DNA of 64,000 nt from Methanoculleus sediminis (GTDB taxonomy: Archaea; Halobacteriota; Methanomicrobia; Methanomicrobiales; Methanoculleaceae). Within the stretch, counting starts at the first letter, position 1, and each line of letters starts with the position of its first letter. Below, piece after piece: positions 15,537 to 24,083 of this stretch. The stretch covers positions 61,667 through 125,666 of the forward strand of contig NZ_JXOJ01000005.1 in the NCBI RefSeq assembly GCF_001017125.1. The letters run 5' to 3'. Below the pieces are notes generated by a model that was not told the DNA's origin, did no database searches, and saw only the letters and a program-made list of their open reading frames with translations. Position numbers and translations under genes: made by a program.

Positions 15537-18176
15537 GTGAAGCGCGAACCGGCAGTGAAGAAAGTCCTCTACTGGTGCGACCGGTGCAACGTCCCCCTTA
15601 TCGGGCGCACCTGCGCCTGCGGAGCGAGAGTCAGGGAGATACCGCTCCTGCAGCCGCACGACGTCCGGCCCGCCCTCGCGGCGGACATGGCCCTCATCCG
15701 GCGTCTTCTGACCGAACGGTTCGGCGACGTCCCGTTGCCCCGCGTCGTGCTCCTGAACAAGACCGGCGGCGTCGACCGGGCGGATCTCGTGATCGTCCAT
15801 GGCGACCGGCTCGGCTGGCTCACGTTCGACCCGATCGCACGGAAGTTCAGCCTCGATATCGCTCCCGAAGCGCTCCCGCACATCCTGCCGCACGTGACGC
15901 GCGGCATCGTCGACCTGGAGGCCGAGCCCGCGGTGAGCGCCCATAAGGGCCGCATCGGCGGGAAACAGTTCCCGCTCGCGGCTCCCGTGCCGGACGGGAC
16001 GGTCATCGTCTCCTACAAGAACCGGTTCGGCACGGGCGTCGTCAGGGACGGGCAGGTCCGGGTGAAGGAACTCGTCTCTGTCGAGCCTCGCAGCCGGCCC
16101 GACCCGGGGTGGGACGAGGTGATCGAGAAGAACCGTTACCACTTAAAAAACCTCGAACGGAACGCCGTCCGGACCATCAAGAAACACATGAACGACCGGC
16201 CGTGCGTGAACGTCTCGTTCTCCGGCGGCAAGGACAGCACCGCCGTCCTCCATCTCGCGCGGAAGGCGGGGGTGGAGAATGCGTTCTTCATCGATACCGG
16301 GCTCGAACTCCCGGAGACGGTGGAGTTCGCGGCGTCGCAGGGCGTCGAGATCATCAGAAAAGGCGGCGACTTCTTCCAGGCGGTCGAGAAGGCGGGGCCG
16401 CCGGGGAAGGATCATCGCTGGTGCTGCAAACTCCTGAAACTCCAGCCCTTGAAGATCTATCTCGCCGGGCTCGGCCCCTGCGTCACCATCCAGGGAAACC
16501 GGTGGTATGAGTCCTGGAACCGTGCCGATCTCGATGAGACGAGCCAGAACCCGGCAAACCCCCTGCAGTTGAACGTCTCGCCGATCCGGAACTGGCGGGC
16601 GCTTGAGGTCTTCCTCTACCTCTGGTGGCGCGAGGTTCCGATGAACCCGCTCTACGAGATGGGGCTCGAGCGGGTGGGCTGCTACCTCTGCCCGGCGGTG
16701 CTCGAGAGCGAGTACGAAGGGCTCCGGGAGATGCACCCGGACCTGACGGATCGCTGGGACGAATTCCTTATCCGTTGGGCGGAGAAGAACGGGTTGCCGG
16801 ACGCCTACCACCGGTGGGGACTCTGGCGGTGGCGGGCGCTGCCCCCGAAGATGCGCGAGGTCTGCAGGGACCGGGGGATCGCCGTCAACGACGACTTCAC
16901 CCTCTGCGAAGCCCCGGTCAGGAAGGTGGAGAAGGTGACAACCATGAAGAGTACGGGTACGCCCGAGCCGGCACCGCCGGCAGAGACCGAGTCCGTCGCG
17001 GACGGGATCCGCAAGGACTTCCCGATCCTCGGCGATATCGTCTATCTCGACAACGCGGCGACGACCTTCTCGCCGGAGCCGGTGGTGGAGGCGCTCGTCG
17101 AGTTCGAGCACCGCTACCGGGCGAACGTCGGCCGGGGCGTCCACCGGCTGACCCGGATCGCGACGCAGCGCTACTGGCACGCCCACGAGAAGGTGGCCCG
17201 GTTCATCGGCGGCGAGGCGGGGGTGACGGTCTTTACGAGGAACGCTACCGACGCGATCAACATGGTCGCGCAGGGGCTCTCCTGGAATCCGGGCGACCGC
17301 GTGGTGACCACCATCCTCGAGCACCACTCGAACCTCCTCCCCTGGAGGGCGCTTGCACAGCAGGGGGTCGCGCTCGACGTGATCGGGATCGACGCCGATT
17401 ACTCGCTCGACCTTGCCGCGCTCGAGAAGACCCTGGCCGGTGGCGGCGTCCGGCTCGTCGCCGTCACCCACGCCTCGAACGTCCTCGGCGTGACGACGCC
17501 GGTTCGCGAGATCGCGGCGCTCTGCCGGGAGCACGGCGCCCTCCTCCTGGTGGACGGGGCGCAGTCGCTGCCGCACATGCCGGTGAACGTCGCGGATCTC
17601 GGCTGCGATATCCTCTGCTTTGCGGGGCACAAGATGTTCGGCCCGACCGGGACCGGCGTCCTCTGGATGCGGGATCTCCTCATCGAGCCGCCGATGCTCG
17701 GCGGCGGCATGGTCGCGAGCGTGAGCTCCGATGGCTACGTCCCGGCGGAGGGTTACCAGCGCTACGAGGCCGGGACGCCGAACGTCGGCGGCGGGATCGC
17801 GCTCGGCGTCGCCGTGGACTACCTCTCGGGGATCGGGATGGAGAAGATCCACCGGCACGAGGAGCGCCTGACCGCCCGGTTGATCGAGGGGCTCTCCGCG
17901 ATTGAGGGGGTCGCGGTCTACGCCGGCCGGAAGCCCGGATCACGGATCGGGGTCGTCTCGTTCACCATCGACGGCGTCCACCCGCAGGAGGCGGCGCAGA
18001 TGCTCGATGAGGATGCGGATATCCTGGTGCGCTCGGGGCACCACTGCTGCCAGCCGCTGATGGAGCACCTGAATCTCCCGGAAGGGACGGTGCGGGCGAG
18101 CATGGCGGCCTTCACGACGGAGCAGGAGATCGACCTCCTGATTGCGGCCGTCGACGAGATCGGCCGGGGACGGTGA
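15537..18176 (+). CDS. PAPS-reductase-like PP-loop protein fused to SufS-like cysteine desulfurase
   Basis: An 879-residue two-enzyme fusion. Residues 12-30 form a zinc ribbon (C14, C17, C26, C28); about 120-190 resembles a PUA-like domain. The PP-loop SGGKDST at about 228-234 and the later Cys pairs (HRWCC, GCYLCPA) match archaeal PAPS/adenylyl-sulfate reductase-like proteins. From about 485 a full class V aminotransferase follows, with PLP lysine K699 in CFAGHKMFG and the SufS-type catalytic loop RSGHHCCQP (Cys837/838). The C-terminal half could supply persulfide sulfur and the N-terminal half activate or transfer it, for example in thiolation or Fe-S/cysteine metabolism; that is inference. 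Start is GTG 15537 (or GTG 15555). Confidence 0.88.
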   Translation: MKREPAVKKVLYWCDRCNVPLIGRTCACGARVREIPLLQPHDVRPALAADMALIRRLLTERFGDVPLPRVVLLNKTGGVDRADLVIVHGDRLGWLTFDPIARKFSLDIAPEALPHILPHVTRGIVDLEAEPAVSAHKGRIGGKQFPLAAPVPDGTVIVSYKNRFGTGVVRDGQVRVKELVSVEPRSRPDPGWDEVIEKNRYHLKNLERNAVRTIKKHMNDRPCVNVSFSGGKDSTAVLHLARKAGVENAFFIDTGLELPETVEFAASQGVEIIRKGGDFFQAVEKAGPPGKDHRWCCKLLKLQPLKIYLAGLGPCVTIQGNRWYESWNRADLDETSQNPANPLQLNVSPIRNWRALEVFLYLWWREVPMNPLYEMGLERVGCYLCPAVLESEYEGLREMHPDLTDRWDEFLIRWAEKNGLPDAYHRWGLWRWRALPPKMREVCRDRGIAVNDDFTLCEAPVRKVEKVTTMKSTGTPEPAPPAETESVADGIRKDFPILGDIVYLDNAATTFSPEPVVEALVEFEHRYRANVGRGVHRLTRIATQRYWHAHEKVARFIGGEAGVTVFTRNATDAINMVAQGLSWNPGDRVVTTILEHHSNLLPWRALAQQGVALDVIGIDADYSLDLAALEKTLAGGGVRLVAVTHASNVLGVTTPVREIAALCREHGALLLVDGAQSLPHMPVNVADLGCDILCFAGHKMFGPTGTGVLWMRDLLIEPPMLGGGMVASVSSDGYVPAEGYQRYEAGTPNVGGGIALGVAVDYLSGIGMEKIHRHEERLTARLIEGLSAIEGVAVYAGRKPGSRIGVVSFTIDGVHPQEAAQMLDEDADILVRSGHHCCQPLMEHLNLPEGTVRASMAAFTTEQEIDLLIAAVDEIGRGR

Positions 18177-18270
18177 GGGGTTTTCTCAAACCTCTGGCCC
18201 GTCCGGATCTCGGCGTCTATTTTTGAGTCTTCATATCTCCGGTTGTTGCCGCTCGCATTGCGATGAGAAT

Positions 18271-18735
18271 CCGGAGAAGAACGGTATACGGTTTTTCCAC
18301 CGGCTTCGCACCTTCGGTGCTCACGCTCCGGTTCTTACGAACCATCGCGCTCCGAACCATCGCTTATCGCCATGACTGCCCCCGCCCCTTGGGTGGGGTG
18401 TGGGATACAGGTGTCCTTGTCCGGTAGAGACAGGGGAGGGGGAACGAGTTCCCCCTCCCCGTCAGCCCCTCCGCCAATGGCGATACTCCCACGGTCCACA
18501 GCACGGGGGAGAACCCGGAGAAGAACGGTGTACGGCTTTCCACCGACTATCGCCACGCACTGCCCCCGCCCTGAGGGGCGGGGTGCGACGGGTCGTAGAG
18601 CCGGAGCATGAGCACCACAGGTGCGGGTGAGGAGGCCGAAGGCCGGGCGGGGTGGGGGATGAAGGGGTGGAGTGCAACGGCCAGGGCTTGATAAGCCATC
18701 AGGCCCCGGGTAAAAACGTGAGCACCGGAGTTACG
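18271..18735. repeat. Mosaic micro-hairpin element, copy 2 (composite)
   Basis: The 18177-18742 space between convergent genes is repeat sequence without a gene. It contains a near-exact direct repeat (CCGGAGAAGAACGGT.. at 18271 and 18515), a perfect 13-bp G/C-run hairpin (18433-18445 with 1848-60 of the same block, loop GA), GGGGCTGAC-type blocks, two GACTATCGCCA/GCTTATCGCCA ends, and small hairpins GCACC-TTC-GGTGC and GGTTC-TTAC-GAACC. The segment at 18600-18655 repeats, in reverse, part of copy 1 (CACCCCGCCCGGCCTTCGG). Confidence 0.75.
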
Positions 18736-18742
18736 AGCCCCC

Positions 18743-19474
18743 TCACCCCTCCATCCCAGTTATCCTCTCCGGGTGCGTATACACCGCCATCTCCGGCGTT
18801 CCCGCGAACCCGACGATGCAGAGCCCGGTCTCCCCCGCAACCTCCACGGCAAGCGCGGTCGGGGCTCCGGTGGAGACGAGCACCGGGATGCCGGCGATCA
18901 GGCACTTCCTGACCATCTCGGAGGTGATCGTCCCGGTGCAGACCGCTGCCATCTCCGAGAAGTCGAGGGATTCCCGCAACCCCCGGCCGATCACCCTATC
19001 GAGGGCGTTGTGCCGGTCGAGGTCTTCTGCCCGGGCGACAGCGCGGCCTCCGCTGGCGAGGGCAACCGCTTCGAGCGGGCCGGGTGCGGTGAGGGCGGCA
19101 ACGGCGGCCCCGATCTCCGGGACGGAGACCGTGAGGCCCGAGTCGATCGCGGGCAGTTTCCGGGTGTCGATGTAGGAGACGGCTCCCCCGCACCCGGAGA
19201 GGATGGTCTTCTTCACGCTGACCCGCTTGAAGACGTTCTTCGTGATGACGCTGATCCGGTTCTCCTCGATCCTGACCGACTCGATCTCGTCGGCGCTCCT
19301 GATGATCTCTTCCGTATAGAGGTAGCCGGTGATGAAGTCCTCAAATCCGCCGGGGCTCAAGGTAACGGTCGTCAGGTGCCGGCCGTTGACGAAGACCGCC
19401 ACGGGCGTCTCTTCGGCGGCATCGCGGGCGAGACTTTCGCCGCCGATACGGGTACAGGTAATTCTCTTGAACAT
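18743..19474 (-). CDS. fdhD: Formate dehydrogenase accessory sulfurtransferase FdhD
   Basis: FdhD passes sulfur from a cysteine desulfurase to the Mo/W-bis-MGD cofactor of formate dehydrogenase. The 243-residue protein has the family motifs VNGRHLTTVTLSPGG, FITGYLYTEEII, the GCGG loop and DLDRHNALDRVIG, plus STGAPTALAVE near the end. The loop has a single cysteine (LSGCGGAVS), where the E. coli protein has a CxxC pair. Start ATG 19474 (MFKRITCTRI) has a GAGGAAGATG context. It lies near fdhAB, and a SufS-like domain is encoded close by. Confidence 0.93.
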   Translation of the reverse strand: MFKRITCTRIGGESLARDAAEETPVAVFVNGRHLTTVTLSPGGFEDFITGYLYTEEIIRSADEIESVRIEENRISVITKNVFKRVSVKKTILSGCGGAVSYIDTRKLPAIDSGLTVSVPEIGAAVAALTAPGPLEAVALASGGRAVARAEDLDRHNALDRVIGRGLRESLDFSEMAAVCTGTITSEMVRKCLIAGIPVLVSTGAPTALAVEVAGETGLCIVGFAGTPEMAVYTHPERITGMEG

Positions 19475-19597
19475 CTTCCTCACTTCACGTCGCCGCACGC
19501 TCCCGGCAACACCGGGTGCCGCCCCGTGTGGGGCCGGTCATGCCATAAGACATGCACGGGAGAGGGCTATACTATACCGGTCCGGTGGCCGCGCTCT

Positions 19598-20080
19598 CTA
19601 CATGCACTGCCGGACGAACTCCTCGGGCATCGAGGTGCGCCGTGCGGTCTCTTCGATCGAGAACCCTCTGCCGAGGAACCTTCGTACCACGCTCTCCATG
19701 GGTTCCCCGACCTCGATGATGTGCGTATCGGGGTCGTAGAACCTGACGGCCCGCTGCCCCCAGGGCTGCTCTATCGGTCCGTGGACGTAGTTCACGGAGT
19801 CCGTGCCTTCGAGTCTTTCCATGAAGGCGTCCAGGTCGTCCTCTTCGAAGTAGAGTTCGGCGTTCTTCCCCGGAACGATATCGCTCTCGGCGACGCCGAT
19901 GAGGTCCGAGAAGTGCGACCGAAGGTGGATCGCAAAACCACCCTCGAAGATCACGTTCTCGCCGAGATCGTGGAGAACCCGTTGATCCAGCACCTCTTCG
20001 TAGAACGCCCTGGAGACCTCTACGTCACGGACGACGATAAGCGGGCATACGAATCGCATATCGATCATCTCATGGGGCAC
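19598..20080 (-). CDS. VOC-family (glyoxalase/bleomycin-resistance fold) protein
   Basis: A 160-residue protein with the vicinal-oxygen-chelate fold: FVCPLIVVRDVEVSRAFYEEVL at the N-terminus, AELYFEEDDLDAFMERL in the middle, and VRFYDPDTHIIEVGEP as the closing strand with the metal-ligand Glu. The last 35 residues form an extra helical tail (RRFLGRGFSIEETARRTSMPEEFV) like a small helix-turn-helix. Substrate unknown. Upstream ATGs at residues 5 and 8 are alternative starts. Confidence 0.82.
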   Translation of the reverse strand: MPHEMIDMRFVCPLIVVRDVEVSRAFYEEVLDQRVLHDLGENVIFEGGFAIHLRSHFSDLIGVAESDIVPGKNAELYFEEDDLDAFMERLEGTDSVNYVHGPIEQPWGQRAVRFYDPDTHIIEVGEPMESVVRRFLGRGFSIEETARRTSMPEEFVRQCM

Positions 20081-20330
20081 TGCAGCAGTTCAGCCTTCCG
20101 ATCTCCGCGTTTCCCGCTCTCCGGAACCGCTTCGCTCGATTGCTCCGGGAAACGGCATAAAAGAGGTTGTTAACGGCTGTCCGGGGGTGGGAAGAGATGA
20201 CAGGGGAATCCTCCCCGCCGCCGGGTATTGCCAGACACACCTTCTGCGCCCCGGCACGGGCGCGTTCAGGTTTTTTTATGGAACTCAAGATGTTGTTGAT
20301 CACGCGCCCGGTCGGGCCCGATCAGGCTCC

Positions 20331-20472
20331 GGGTGTTACCCCATCACCGCCTGCGGGCCATCGCACCTGATGGTGCTCATGCTCCGGACGTTCCGTCCGT
20401 CGTCCTTCGAAAACGCTTCGCGTTTTCTCGAGCTCCGTTCCTTCGAAGCCTGACGGCTTCTCGGAACATCGC
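20331..20472. repeat. Micro-hairpin chain downstream of fdhB
   Basis: The gap 20081-20472 has no gene. Its last 140 bases hold four perfect mini-hairpins in series: GCACC-TGAT-GGTGC, CGGACG-TTC-CGTCCG, GAAAACGC-TTC-GCGTTTTC and GAAGCC-TGAC-GGCTTC, separated by short TCATGCTC/TCGAGCTC-like spacers. They abut the fdhB stop codon. The remaining 20081-20330 part shows only promoter-like AT runs near 20155-20300. Confidence 0.7.
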
Positions 20473-21711
20473 TTACTTGAATACGTCGAAGATCTGGTCG
20501 CTGCCGGTTGCGGAGAGCCGCTGGCGTTCCGCCTGCTCCTCGACGAGCGCGAGCACCGGGAGCTCCATGTCCACACCCGGGGTGTGGCCGAACATCCTCT
20601 CCATGTCCGTCTGCAGGGCGTGCATGTAGAGCGAGTTCGCGATCTCCATCGGGCAGTTCTCCTCGCACTGGCCGCAGTTGACACAGGAGTCCGCAACGTG
20701 GGCGTAGCGGATCAGGTGGAACATGAACGGCACGGGGAGCACGCCCGGCGGGACCAGGTAGTCCTTCTTCGTGCTGCACTCCACGCAGTAGCAGATCGGG
20801 CAGTTCTCGATGCAGGCGTAGCACTTGATGCACCGGCTCGAGTCCTCCATCATCTTCTGGAGGCGATCCTTGCCCTCACCGAGCCCATCGAAGTAGCGTG
20901 CCCGCCACTTGTCGCCGAGCTTCAGCATCGCGTTCTCGACCTTGCCGCGGATCTCGATGCCCTTGGGGTTCGCGGGCTCCGTGGCGATCGCCCCGGCCTT
21001 CGCGGCCCTGCTCAGGAGATCCGCACCCTTCTCGGAGCAGACCTCGACGAAGGTGGCCTTGCCGGCCTTGTCGCCGATAACGCCCCAGTTGCCGCAGGCG
21101 AGATCCGCCTGGCGCGGGACTTTCATCTTGCAGCGGCGGCAGTTGCTGCGGCGGCCGAATCCTTCCTCCTCGAGTTCGTCCATCGAGATGCCCTTGTGCT
21201 GGCCGTCCTTCGTGACGATGATGAACTGGCCCTTGTCGATCTCTTCCTTGACGACGTCGTTCGGGTCGACGCCGAACTTCTGGGCGATCATCTTCCGGGC
21301 AGCCACGGGGCTGACGGATCCACCGCAGTTGACGCCGATCAGCAGAAGGTTGTCCAGGTTGACCTGGTTGCGCTTCGCGAGCTCGTAGAGGCCCATCGCG
21401 TCGCAGCCTTTCACCGTCACGGCAAGGCGCATGTTCTCGGCGCCGTCCAGGTACTTCTTGACCAGTTTCGAGAGCAGGAGCGTCCCGCAGTGGAGCGAGC
21501 CTGCCGTCTGTGCGATCTCGGCCGGGTCGGTGATGATCGTCGGGACCGCGTCGTAGAGGTCCACGCCCTTCTTCACCGCCAGCACGGCGTCGACGATCTT
21601 GTTCTCCAGGGCATACTTGAGCAGTCCGGTCACCGCACCGCCGCACTCCGCGACGCTGGCGATATCGGGGCTCGTCGTCCAGGCGTATACCATATCTCCC
21701 TTTGCTGCCAT
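20473..21711 (-). CDS. fdhB: F420-reducing formate dehydrogenase, beta subunit
   Basis: FdhB carries FAD and Fe-S clusters and hands electrons from FdhA to coenzyme F420. The 412-residue protein has the FrhB/FdhB N-terminal Cys-rich domain, GVNCGGSVSP, the central FrhB_FdhB C domain (NCRRCKMKVPRQADLACGNWG), and two C-terminal 4Fe-4S motifs (CIKCYACIENCPIC and CVNCGQCEENCP). ATG 21711 abuts the fdhA stop, with a GGGGTG ribosome site inside fdhA, so the two are co-translated. Confidence 0.96.
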   Translation of the reverse strand: MAAKGDMVYAWTTSPDIASVAECGGAVTGLLKYALENKIVDAVLAVKKGVDLYDAVPTIITDPAEIAQTAGSLHCGTLLLSKLVKKYLDGAENMRLAVTVKGCDAMGLYELAKRNQVNLDNLLLIGVNCGGSVSPVAARKMIAQKFGVDPNDVVKEEIDKGQFIIVTKDGQHKGISMDELEEEGFGRRSNCRRCKMKVPRQADLACGNWGVIGDKAGKATFVEVCSEKGADLLSRAAKAGAIATEPANPKGIEIRGKVENAMLKLGDKWRARYFDGLGEGKDRLQKMMEDSSRCIKCYACIENCPICYCVECSTKKDYLVPPGVLPVPFMFHLIRYAHVADSCVNCGQCEENCPMEIANSLYMHALQTDMERMFGHTPGVDMELPVLALVEEQAERQRLSATGSDQIFDVFK

Positions 21712-23778
21712 TTACTGCACCCCCGTGATCTTCTCGACTTTCACAGCACTGTGCTTCAACTCCGGCATCTTGGAGAGCGGGTCGAGAGCGGTGTTCGTCA
21801 ACATGTTCGCGGCCGCATCCGCGAAGTGCATCGTCATCATCAGCACGCCGGGTGCGACCTCGTCGGTCACCCTCGCGGTGGTCTCGACCTCGCCGCGCCT
21901 GCTCGTGAGTTTGATCTTCTCACCGTTCCGGATCTTCAGGCGCGCGGCATCCTCGCTGTTGATCTGGACGTAGCCGTTGGGCACCTCGTGGTGGAGGAGC
22001 TCCGCCCGGCCGGTCTGGGTCCGGGTGTGGTAGTGGAAGAGCAGACGTCCGGTCATCAGGGTGAACGGATACTCGGCGTCGGCAACCTCCGCGGGCGGCC
22101 GGTGCTCGATGCCGAAGAAGTGCCCGAGGCCGTCGGCCGACGAGAACTTCTCGCGGTGCAGGATCGGCGTTCCGGGGTGTTCCTCGGTGGGGCAGGGCCA
22201 GTGCACGGATTCCGGCTTCTCCATCCTTGCGTAGGAAGCTCCGGCCATCGACGGGGTGACCCGCCGCATGTCGTCCCAGATATCCTCAGGCGAGTTGAAG
22301 TCGAATCCCTGGAGTCCCAGTTTGTGGGCGAGATCGACGAAGATCTGCCAGTCTTCCTTTGCGTCGCCCGGGGGCTCCACGGCCTTCCTTACCCGGTTGA
22401 TGCGCCGCTCGCCGCTGGTGAACGTTCCGTCCTTCTCGGCGAAGGATGCGCCGGGCAGGATGACGTCGGCGTATTTCGCCGTCTCGGTCATGAAGAGGTC
22501 CTGCACGACCAGGAAGTCGAGTTTCTCAAGCGACCGCATGACGTGGTTCGAGTCCGGGTAGGAGACGACCGGGTTCAGCGCGAAGATGTACATCGCCTTG
22601 ATCGGGTCGCCGCACTGGGTGATCTGCTCCGTCAGCGTCACGCCGTACTCGCTTGCAAGCCCGGTGACGCCCCAGAGTTCCTCCATGCGCTTCCTGGTGG
22701 CGTCGTCCTCGCACTTCTGGTAGCCGGAGAAGACGTTCGGGTATGCGCCCATGTCGCAGGCGCCCTGGACGTTGTTCTGGCCACGGAGCGGGTTGACGCC
22801 GGTTCCGGGTCTGCCCACGTTGCCGGTGAGCATCGAGAGGTTTCCGAGCGACCGGACGTTGTCCGTGCCGGTGGAGAGCTCCGTGATGCCGAGGCAGTAG
22901 ATGATCACCGCGTTGTCGGCACCGGCATAGATCCGGGCGATCTCCTTGACCCGCTCGGTCGGCACGCCGGTGATCGACTCGACGTCCGCGTAGTTCTCCA
23001 CGGTCTTCTTCAGGTCCTCGAATCCCGTCGTCCTCTTTTCGATGAACTCCTTGTCGTGGAGGTTCTCCTGGATGATCCAGTACATGATCGAGTTGATCAG
23101 GGCGATGTTGGTCGAGGGGTTGTAGCGGACGTACTCGTCGGCCAGGCGCGCCGTGGGCGTGTAGCGCGGGTCGCAGACGATGATCTTCTTGCCCGCTTTC
23201 TTGGCCTGGACGAGCCGGCGGCCTGCAAGCGGGTGCGCCTCAATGGTGTTCGCACCGATCATGAAGATGACGTCGGCGTTCAGGACGTCCTCGAAGGGGT
23301 TCGTCGCGGCTCCGGAGCCGAACGAAAGCGAAAGCCCCGCGACGGACGGGCCGTGGCAGATACGCGCACAGTTGTCGATGTTGTTGGTCTTGAAGGCCAC
23401 CCGAGCGAGTTTCTGCATGATGTAGCACTCTTCGTTCGGAGTACGGCACGAGACCTGGAACCCGAGGGACTTGGGCCCGTACTTCTCGCTGGTCTCCTTG
23501 AACTTCGAGGCGATCAGGTCGTAAGCCTCGTCCCAGGATGCCTCGACGAACTCACCGTTCTTCTTGATGAGGGGCTTCGTCAGCCGGTCGGGGCTGTGAA
23601 CGAACTCCCAGCAGGTGGCTCCCTTGGGGCAGAGTTTGCCTTCGTTTACCGGTGTTCTCTTGAGGGGCTCGACCCCCACGAGCTTACCGTCATTCACCAC
23701 AAGATTGAGTCCGCACCCTACGCCGCAGTACGGGCAGGTCGTGGGAACGTAACGTAATTTGCCATTAGTGTCAGCCAT
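21712..23778 (-). CDS. fdhA: Formate dehydrogenase, alpha (catalytic) subunit
   Basis: The molybdopterin (Mo or W) subunit that oxidises formate to CO2. It has 688 residues. The N-terminal 4Fe-4S site is C15, C18, C22, C50. The active-site motif NCARICHGPSVAGL has cysteine (Cys141) at the position that is selenocysteine in E. coli FdhF. GANTIEAHP and the C-terminal molydopterin dinucleotide domain (HYHTRTQTGRAELLHH) are intact. ATG 23778 follows a GGGAGA ribosome site. It heads the fdhAB operon; the transporter gene fdhC is not here. Confidence 0.97.
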   Translation of the reverse strand: MADTNGKLRYVPTTCPYCGVGCGLNLVVNDGKLVGVEPLKRTPVNEGKLCPKGATCWEFVHSPDRLTKPLIKKNGEFVEASWDEAYDLIASKFKETSEKYGPKSLGFQVSCRTPNEECYIMQKLARVAFKTNNIDNCARICHGPSVAGLSLSFGSGAATNPFEDVLNADVIFMIGANTIEAHPLAGRRLVQAKKAGKKIIVCDPRYTPTARLADEYVRYNPSTNIALINSIMYWIIQENLHDKEFIEKRTTGFEDLKKTVENYADVESITGVPTERVKEIARIYAGADNAVIIYCLGITELSTGTDNVRSLGNLSMLTGNVGRPGTGVNPLRGQNNVQGACDMGAYPNVFSGYQKCEDDATRKRMEELWGVTGLASEYGVTLTEQITQCGDPIKAMYIFALNPVVSYPDSNHVMRSLEKLDFLVVQDLFMTETAKYADVILPGASFAEKDGTFTSGERRINRVRKAVEPPGDAKEDWQIFVDLAHKLGLQGFDFNSPEDIWDDMRRVTPSMAGASYARMEKPESVHWPCPTEEHPGTPILHREKFSSADGLGHFFGIEHRPPAEVADAEYPFTLMTGRLLFHYHTRTQTGRAELLHHEVPNGYVQINSEDAARLKIRNGEKIKLTSRRGEVETTARVTDEVAPGVLMMTMHFADAAANMLTNTALDPLSKMPELKHSAVKVEKITGVQ

Positions 23779-23821
23779 GTGAATTCTCCCGATAGTTGCA
23801 TTCAACGTCGGTTTTGCCAGG

Positions 23822-23880
23822 CATGTCCGGGTAGAACGGACATGTTAATAGTGGCTTTACTCTACTAAGTAATATATAAA
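23822..23880 (-). promoter_or_regulatory. fdhA promoter with dyad operator candidate
   Basis: TTTATATATT (23871-23880, minus strand) is a strong TATA box. Transcription should begin near 23847. Immediately downstream lies a perfect 8-bp dyad, CATGTCCG-N7-CGGACATG (23822-23844), at the expected transcript start. It could bind a repressor or fold as a 5' hairpin in the roughly 70 nt fdhA leader. Confidence 0.55.
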
Positions 23881-23993
23881 TTTAAACTTACCCTTTTAAC
23901 ATTGGCGGCTTTTTTATAGTGTATAGTTTATGTTCATCAGACTCCCTCCTCCATGCATTGGGTATCCTTCCTGAAATATAAGTGATTGTGAGA

Positions 23994-24008
23994 TTAGGCG
24001 GCGCCTAA
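23994..24008. promoter_or_regulatory. Palindrome TTAGGC-GGC-GCCTAA upstream of FmdE gene
   Basis: A perfect 6-bp dyad with 3 nt centre in the fdhA/fmdE divergent intergenic region. An AT-rich box at about 24045-24058, 26-39 nt before the TTG start at 24084, is the likely FmdE promoter, so the palindrome sits about 40-50 bp upstream of it, where an activator or shared regulator could bind. Confidence 0.4.
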
Positions 24009-24083
24009 CCGATTATCTGCCTCACCCCCCTTTTCAGGGTAAATTGAATTTAATTTACCGATCCAAAATGTTTACAACCTACC

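Noticed and set aside
20584..23757. 1057-codon open frame opposite fdhA/fdhB
   Set aside because: Antisense shadow of two clearly identified genes; GC-rich codon use leaves the opposite strand open and the translation is Arg/Leu/Val-rich without any domain.
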